From JAJFUG01 sp964473155 (lineage in GTDB: Bacteria; Gemmatimonadota; Glassbacteria; GWA2-58-10): a stretch of DNA of 10,713 nucleotides. Of the stretch, positions 7,202 through 10,713 are shown in pieces. The DNA lies in assembly GCA_964473155.1 (NCBI GenBank), contig CAYYNT010000097.1, positions 1 to 10,713 on the forward strand, read 5' to 3'. Position numbers and translations under genes: made by a program. Within the stretch, counting starts at the first letter, position 1; every line of letters starts with the position of its first letter. The notes beneath the pieces were generated by a model, which worked only from the letters and a program-made list of their open reading frames with translations, made no database searches and was not told where the DNA came from.

Positions 7202-7207
7202 CTCCTT
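7202..7207 (-). promoter_or_regulatory. ribosome binding site for the GTG start at 7195
   Basis: The minus strand reads AAGGAG, then six bases, then GTG AAA AAA ATG TCC TGA. This spacing is optimal for initiation at GTG 7195, and there is no comparable site before ATG 7153. It is the main reason to think the lipoprotein gene originally began at 7195. Confidence 0.65.
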
Positions 7208-7386
7208 GTTGAATTGTTTGATAGAACAAATCAAAAACGAGTCGGATATTTCAATAACCTCCTTTCGTATGATATTATAGTTATTTGTTTTTTCAGAAGC
7301 CGATCTTTCTTGTACAACCACCCTAAGACCGGCTGTGTACGAGTCTTTACAGGATATATTCATTATTGGCAAATAAATCCACTATT

Positions 7387-7416
7387 AGAGTAATCACATT
7401 AGGCTTTAATTGTCAA
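7387..7416 (-). promoter_or_regulatory. candidate sigma-70 promoter for the dockerin lipoprotein gene
   Basis: On the minus strand a perfect -35 hexamer TTGACA (7416-7411) is followed after 18 bases by TACTCT (7392-7387), a weak -10. Transcription from here would leave a leader of roughly 185 bases before GTG 7195. The -35 is exact but the -10 matches only half of the consensus. Confidence 0.4.
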
Positions 7417-7419
7417 TAC

Positions 7420-7670
7420 ATTTTTGAAAAATAGTAATCAGCGATTAATGAAAATAAAACGATCTTAACCATCCCAGCAAAATAAAACATCACCTAAGCC
7501 AGAATCAGGTTTGAGGTGGAGCCATGAGCGAGGTTCGGGAGAAACGCAATTAGTTTGGCAGACAGTTCAGGGGAAAGGCAATAGTGAGATTGAGCAGGAG
7601 TTGGGTGTGCACATGGTCGCCGGGTTTGCCACCACGCTCCAGCGGTAGCCGGAGGCCAGGCACACGGGTT
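7420..7670. other. intergenic stretch with no supported gene
   Basis: About 250 bases. The left part (7420-7490) is AT-rich and the right part (7500-7670) is GC-richer. An open frame on the minus strand spans 7494-7763, but it runs through two palindromic repeats, has biased composition (many Pro, Trp, Ser) and has no ribosome binding site, so I do not call it a gene. Apart from a very small CTCC/GGAG stem near 7637-7655, I see no ordered structure. It may be repeat-derived or a decayed element. Confidence 0.4.
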
Positions 7671-7710
7671 TTCCCTCCCCCCTTGACAAGGGGGGACCGA
7701 GGGGGATTTA
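7671..7710. repeat. C6TTG-A-CAAG6 palindromic repeat
   Basis: CCCCCCTTGACAAGGGGGG (7677-7695) has 9-bp perfect arms around a single base, flanked by TTCCCT on the left and ACCGAGGGGGATTT on the right. Very similar CCCTTGACAAGGGG elements with a GAGGGGGAT flank are common intergenic repeats in unrelated environmental bacteria (recalled, not searched). It carries no coding potential. Confidence 0.7.
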
Positions 7711-7749
7711 ATCCAATAAATCAACACACCTCTAAATGGTTTTGAACCC

Positions 7750-7787
7750 CAGGGGCGATTCATGAATCGCCAGTACGCTTTTACTTT
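7750..7787. repeat. ATTCATGAAT palindromic repeat, copy 2
   Basis: GGCGATTCATGAATCGCC (7754-7771) is a perfect 18-base palindrome preceded by CAGG, the intact version of copy 1 at 2542-2578. It lies just past the stop codon of the DUF2264 gene, where it could act as a 3' hairpin. It also abuts a second palindrome, CTTTAGCGCTAAAG (7784-7797), which overlaps that stop codon. Confidence 0.75.
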
Positions 7788-7791
7788 AGCG

Positions 7792-9837
7792 CTAAAGCTC
7801 CAGCCCGGCGAACTGCGCGACCTCCGGCGGCATGTCGGCCGAGCGGGCGAGCAGGCTCTCCAGAGTTTCTGGCGACGGGCTGGCGTAGAGGGCGGCGATC
7901 AGCACGTGCTCACCGGGAGCGATCCGCGCGCTCACCGCGGCCTGGCGCGCCCGCGGGTAGAAACTGTTCAGGTCGTCCCGGCCCTCGAACCCCGCCAGCG
8001 GGATCTGTTCATTAAACCCGAACACCGCGCGGACAAACACCGCTTTTCCCTCCGCATTTTTCGCCCACTCCCAGACCGGTCCGCTCCTTGTCTCCGCGGT
8101 CTCATCCAGCCCGAGGCCCAGGGCGTACGTGTGCTCCCCGGCGCTAAGGAAACCCTTCCCCTCCACGCTCACCCGGTGGGCGCGCCATTCCAGCTCGCTG
8201 TCCAGCCAGAGGAGGGTCCGCACGCTTATCTTGAATTGTCCGGCGCTTGCGCTCCAGTCCCAGCGCAGGCCCTTGCCGCCCTCCAGCACCTGGCCCGTGA
8301 AATCGCTCTCCCTGCGGCCGTAGGAGCCGTCCTCCCCGCGGAACGCGAGCATGCAGTCCGGCGCGACTCTCTCGCCCGCCATTCCCACGTTCCAGGGGAA
8401 ATGCGAGGACCAGCCGAAATTGAAATACTTGTTCGCGTAGTGCTGGGTGCAGCGGGACATCCAAAGACGGACCTGGCCGGACTTATTATTGCCGTCAAGA
8501 AGAAGCCCGGCCGGGGCGATCTCGCGGCGGAAATCCCCGCGCTCCACGGGCAGCGGCTCCTCGGGGGCGTTCCAGAACTGGTCGCCACGGCCAAGGCTCA
8601 GGGAGTAAAACGCCTGCATGCCCCAGTACGGATGGCCGTGGTTGATATAGCTTTCGCAGATGTCGCGGTGGGAATGGGGTGTGAGACTCTCGCGCAGCCT
8701 GCCGTTGTCCGCGTCCCAGGCCCCGGCCTCCCAGAGGAAGGCCAGCGAGCGGTTGCAGATACGCCGTAAAAGGCCCGTGGAGAGAGGCCACAGACCCATT
8801 CCATGCGACAGGACCAGCGGGGTGAGCACGGCCCAGCGGTAGATCAGCGAGCGGCCGGTGAGCACGTGGCTGCCGTTGGCCCCGAAGAAATACGGCGTTG
8901 TGCCTAAGAACTGGGTCAGGCGCTCGCGGTAGCGGGCGCGCAGGTCCGGCAGTCTCTGGCCGATCATGGCGTCAAGGTACAGGCTGTGCGAGGCGAAGAC
9001 CCAGAAATTGTAGTAGTCGTAGGCCTCACCGTCGCTGCTGTCGCTGTACCAGCCCTCGCCGCGGTACATCCCGTCGATTGCCGCCAGGTCCTCACGCATG
9101 GCCTTTTCATCCCCGGAAAACTCGCTCCAGCGCTCGGCCAGGGCGATCCGGGCGGCCTGGTTCACCGCGCTGAACAAGGCCCAGTTGTTGGTGCGGGTGG
9201 GGACCACGGTGCAGCTTGCCAGCCAGAGCTGGATATTTTTCCTCTGCGCCGGGCTGAACATCTCCATGACTTTGTCCCGCGCAAGCCAGAGGCTCCAGGC
9301 CACGATAGAGCTTTCCACCTGGCGCTGGTTCCATTCCTTCCGGCCGGCGTAGCCCCAGAAATCCTTGTTCTTCGGGTCCGTGGCGGCGGAGAGCGCCCGG
9401 ACAAACACCTCGCCCAGGTCCCAGGCGCGGCTTTCCACCTCAAGGACGGCCCCGCCCTCGGGTGCGACTATCCGGGCGGCCAGGGCCGGGAGCATGCGGG
9501 TGACCGAGTCGCAGGTGAGGCCGCGCGCGTTGACAAAGTTATTCAGGTGCGTGCCCTGCGGGTATTCGCAGACCGCGAAAGTGTCGCTGGTCCTGAGGGC
9601 GTTGGCGATGAAGCCGCGGGTGATAGTCTCGAACACGCCGTTCCAGTAGCCGTAGCCCAGGCCGCTGGGGTTGAACCCGGCGAGCGCCGAATCCGCCGGA
9701 ACGGTGCTCTGACCGGAGGGGGCCTGGCTCTGTCCCTTGCAGGCTAAAAGCCCCAGCGCGCCGCAGCCCGTGGCGCTCAGGAACGCGCGGCGGGAGATAT
9801 GAATATAGTTCGAGCAGAAATAATCATTTGATGCCAT
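7792..9837 (-). CDS. DUF2264 family protein, Tat-exported lipoprotein
   Basis: 681 aa from the ATG at 9837, chosen because AAGGT lies about 5 bases upstream and this puts the export signal near the N-terminus. An upstream in-frame ATG at 9882 lacks a ribosome binding site and overlaps the preceding gene. A twin-arginine motif SRRAFL (residues 15-20), a hydrophobic stretch and the lipobox LLAC (Cys33) indicate folded export and lipidation. The body to about residue 420 matches DUF2264: DFWGY, a NNW block, GEGWYSD, YDYYNFWVF, a GRSLIYR block and HPYWGMQAFYSL. The C-terminal third is beta-rich. The family is thought to have an alpha/alpha-toroid fold like unsaturated glucuronyl hydrolases and to occur in polysaccharide-use loci. 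The reaction is unknown. The frame is intact and GC-rich, and the stop is TAG. It lies 22 bp after the endonuclease-like gene, from which it differs sharply in base composition. Confidence 0.88.
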   Translation of the reverse strand: MASNDYFCSNYIHISRRAFLSATGCGALGLLACKGQSQAPSGQSTVPADSALAGFNPSGLGYGYWNGVFETITRGFIANALRTSDTFAVCEYPQGTHLNNFVNARGLTCDSVTRMLPALAARIVAPEGGAVLEVESRAWDLGEVFVRALSAATDPKNKDFWGYAGRKEWNQRQVESSIVAWSLWLARDKVMEMFSPAQRKNIQLWLASCTVVPTRTNNWALFSAVNQAARIALAERWSEFSGDEKAMREDLAAIDGMYRGEGWYSDSSDGEAYDYYNFWVFASHSLYLDAMIGQRLPDLRARYRERLTQFLGTTPYFFGANGSHVLTGRSLIYRWAVLTPLVLSHGMGLWPLSTGLLRRICNRSLAFLWEAGAWDADNGRLRESLTPHSHRDICESYINHGHPYWGMQAFYSLSLGRGDQFWNAPEEPLPVERGDFRREIAPAGLLLDGNNKSGQVRLWMSRCTQHYANKYFNFGWSSHFPWNVGMAGERVAPDCMLAFRGEDGSYGRRESDFTGQVLEGGKGLRWDWSASAGQFKISVRTLLWLDSELEWRAHRVSVEGKGFLSAGEHTYALGLGLDETAETRSGPVWEWAKNAEGKAVFVRAVFGFNEQIPLAGFEGRDDLNSFYPRARQAAVSARIAPGEHVLIAALYASPSPETLESLLARSADMPPEVAQFAGLEL

Positions 9838-9859
9838 TTCAACCTTATTTGATTTTCCG

Positions 9860-10579
9860 TTACGCTGAGATAATAAACACATTTTCGGGCAACGCGTTCA
9901 CCAATCTTGATATAGAGGCTTCGTCATCTGGAATTTGATTTAATGGTATTGTTACCAGAGGTTCCAAATGCCTTCTTAATTCTATTAATGGTTGATTATG
10001 GCGTATTTGAATAAGTTTCACATTTCTGAGTCTCGCTGTTTCATATATGGTCGAATGAGTTCCGACTTTATCAAAAAGAATTACACCACGATCACCAACT
10101 CGTCCTATTTTGTCTCTTATCACTTCTGGATTACCTTCGGATATCAAACCGACTTCGATTCTTATCCTTCCTCGCCGGGTCTGTATTTCAGCGTCCGTTT
10201 CACGATCCACTTCGATATCACCAGCAATATTTAACCAGAAGTTTTCTTCAAAATCAAATCCTAAAAGGCTCAAAGATGCCTTTAGGAAAACTTTTTCTAT
10301 CGCTTTACCGATTTTAGATTTCTGTGATCCCCGAATATTAAGTGTGGCACTCCCGCCCATAAGCAATAACCATATATCATCTTGTACTATAGTATGTTGA
10401 TCACCTATGTTTTGAAACAATTCATTGCAATAAGCAATGGTTTCTCGAAGAAAATCAGGAAAATCCTCTTTTTGGATGTCTAAATTTTTTGCAGTTTTGT
10501 CCGTCAATCCCAACAACCAAAGCATCAATTGCTTCTCTTCTCGTGTGGGTCGATTAACGGCTATCAATTGCTCTAACAA
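9860..10579 (-). CDS. probable type II restriction endonuclease, CfrBI-like; 5' end appears disrupted
   Basis: The open frame from TTG 10579 gives 239 aa. The central block DAEIQTRRGRIRIEVGLI, followed by EGNPEVIRDKIGRVGDRGVI and FDKVG, resembles what I recall of CfrBI-type endonucleases (PD-(D/E)XK fold, CCWWGG cleavage); family and specificity are unconfirmed. TTG 10579 has no ribosome binding site. The frame continues upstream with protein-like residues (AWLAKVLRNARQVHGTQW) to TGA at 10672-10670, yet has no ATG, GTG or TTG there. A GTG at 10673 in the next frame would join it if one A were removed from the AAAA run at 10661-10658, giving about 270 aa. The coding region is markedly AT-richer than the DUF2264 gene, consistent with horizontal acquisition. 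A strong divergent promoter to the right suggests a neighbouring methyltransferase outside the window. Confidence 0.6.
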   Translation of the reverse strand: MLEQLIAVNRPTREEKQLMLWLLGLTDKTAKNLDIQKEDFPDFLRETIAYCNELFQNIGDQHTIVQDDIWLLLMGGSATLNIRGSQKSKIGKAIEKVFLKASLSLLGFDFEENFWLNIAGDIEVDRETDAEIQTRRGRIRIEVGLISEGNPEVIRDKIGRVGDRGVILFDKVGTHSTIYETARLRNVKLIQIRHNQPLIELRRHLEPLVTIPLNQIPDDEASISRLVNALPENVFIISA

Positions 10580-10669
10580 TTGTTCACGCCATTGAGTTCC
10601 ATGTACCTGCCTTGCATTTCTTAGAACTTTGGCAAGCCAAGCGTAGGTAGTAATTAATTTTCGCTTTGT

Positions 10670-10704
10670 TCACCCTTAAGGTTGACAAACGGCTCGCAGG
10701 GTGA
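10670..10704. promoter_or_regulatory. inverted repeat over the divergent control region, candidate operator
   Basis: TCACCCT (10670-10676) and AGGGTGA (10698-10704) form a perfect 7-bp inverted repeat with a 21-base spacer. The right arm abuts the -10 of the rightward promoter, and the left arm covers the possible GTG start of the endonuclease. The 8-base palindrome CCTTAAGG (10674-10681) lies directly next to the -35. This placement would suit a regulator controlling both divergent genes, which is inference only. Confidence 0.4.
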
Positions 10705-10710
10705 TATAAT
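10682..10710 (+). promoter_or_regulatory. perfect-consensus sigma-70 promoter, rightward
   Basis: TTGACA (10682-10687), exactly 17 bases, then TATAAT (10705-10710). Both hexamers and the spacing match the consensus perfectly. It faces out of the window, so its gene is not visible. Given the divergent endonuclease-like gene, a DNA methyltransferase is the natural guess, but a stable RNA gene or other strongly expressed gene is equally compatible with the sequence. Confidence 0.8.
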
Positions 10711-10713
10711 GAT

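Noticed and set aside
7178..7372. 64-codon minus-strand open frame from TTG 7372
   Set aside because: It has a TTG start without a ribosome binding site, and its last codons are the ribosome binding site and start region of the lipoprotein gene. It is best read as an open leader, though its end is in frame with that gene.
7494..7763. 89-codon minus-strand open frame
   Set aside because: It runs through two palindromic repeats, has no ribosome binding site and no recognisable protein character.
7762..9747. Long plus-strand open frames (335 and 253 codons) opposite the DUF2264 gene
   Set aside because: These are mirror frames of a recognised GC-rich gene, with Ala/Arg/Pro-dominated translations. 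The first begins inside a palindromic repeat.
9838..9882. ATG at 9882 as the start of the DUF2264 protein
   Set aside because: There is no ribosome binding site, it overlaps the preceding gene's end and would add 15 residues before the Tat signal. ATG 9837 has AAGGT at good spacing.

Overview
The window reads as a piece of chromosome from a free-living, fairly GC-rich bacterium. Several genes end in dockerin-like calcium-binding repeats, and there is a Tat-exported DUF2264 lipoprotein, an archease and many palindromic intergenic repeats. Together these are reminiscent of uncultured lineages of the FCB/Latescibacteria/Zixibacteria/Glassbacteria type. That placement is an impression from gene content and was not tested.

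Layout. (1) 1-978, +: the C-terminal half of DNA gyrase subunit B, cut by the window edge. (2) 979-1260: intergenic, holding a 112-bp element with 13-bp terminal inverted repeats and three hairpins. (3) 1261-1476, +: a 71-aa membrane protein, convergent with (4) dtd, D-aminoacyl-tRNA deacylase (1490-1927, -). (5) Archease (2054-2485, +), divergent from dtd. (6) 2486-2603: a gap between convergent genes, with two palindromic repeats. (7) 2604-5858, -: a 1084-aa secreted M1-family metallopeptidase with a C-terminal dockerin. (8) 6029-7153, -: a second dockerin-ended secreted protein. Its apparent true start (GTG at 7195, with a good Shine-Dalgarno) is separated from the body by an in-frame TGA. 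(9) 7196-7791: almost 600 bp without a convincing gene, but with a promoter candidate and two more palindromic repeats. (10) 7792-9837, -: a DUF2264 Tat lipoprotein. (11) 9860-10579, -: a probable CfrBI-like type II restriction endonuclease whose 5' end looks frameshifted. (12) 10682-10710, +: a perfect-consensus sigma-70 promoter firing out of the window, where a divergent methyltransferase gene would be expected.

Working together. The left part is housekeeping: topology, D-aminoacyl-tRNA proofreading and RtcB RNA-ligase activation. The middle part (about 2.5-7.5 kb) is visibly less GC-rich and encodes two surface or secreted proteins sharing dockerin-type C-termini. The right end is a putative restriction-modification locus, clearly AT-richer than the neighbouring DUF2264 gene and so a likely horizontal acquisition.

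Most worth a second look: the two disrupted 5' ends (in-frame TGA in the lipoprotein, one-base shift in the endonuclease), the perfect promoter with an inverted repeat placed between the divergent genes at the right edge, and a family of palindromic repeats with constant GGGGC/GCCCC flanks and varying, self-complementary cores.
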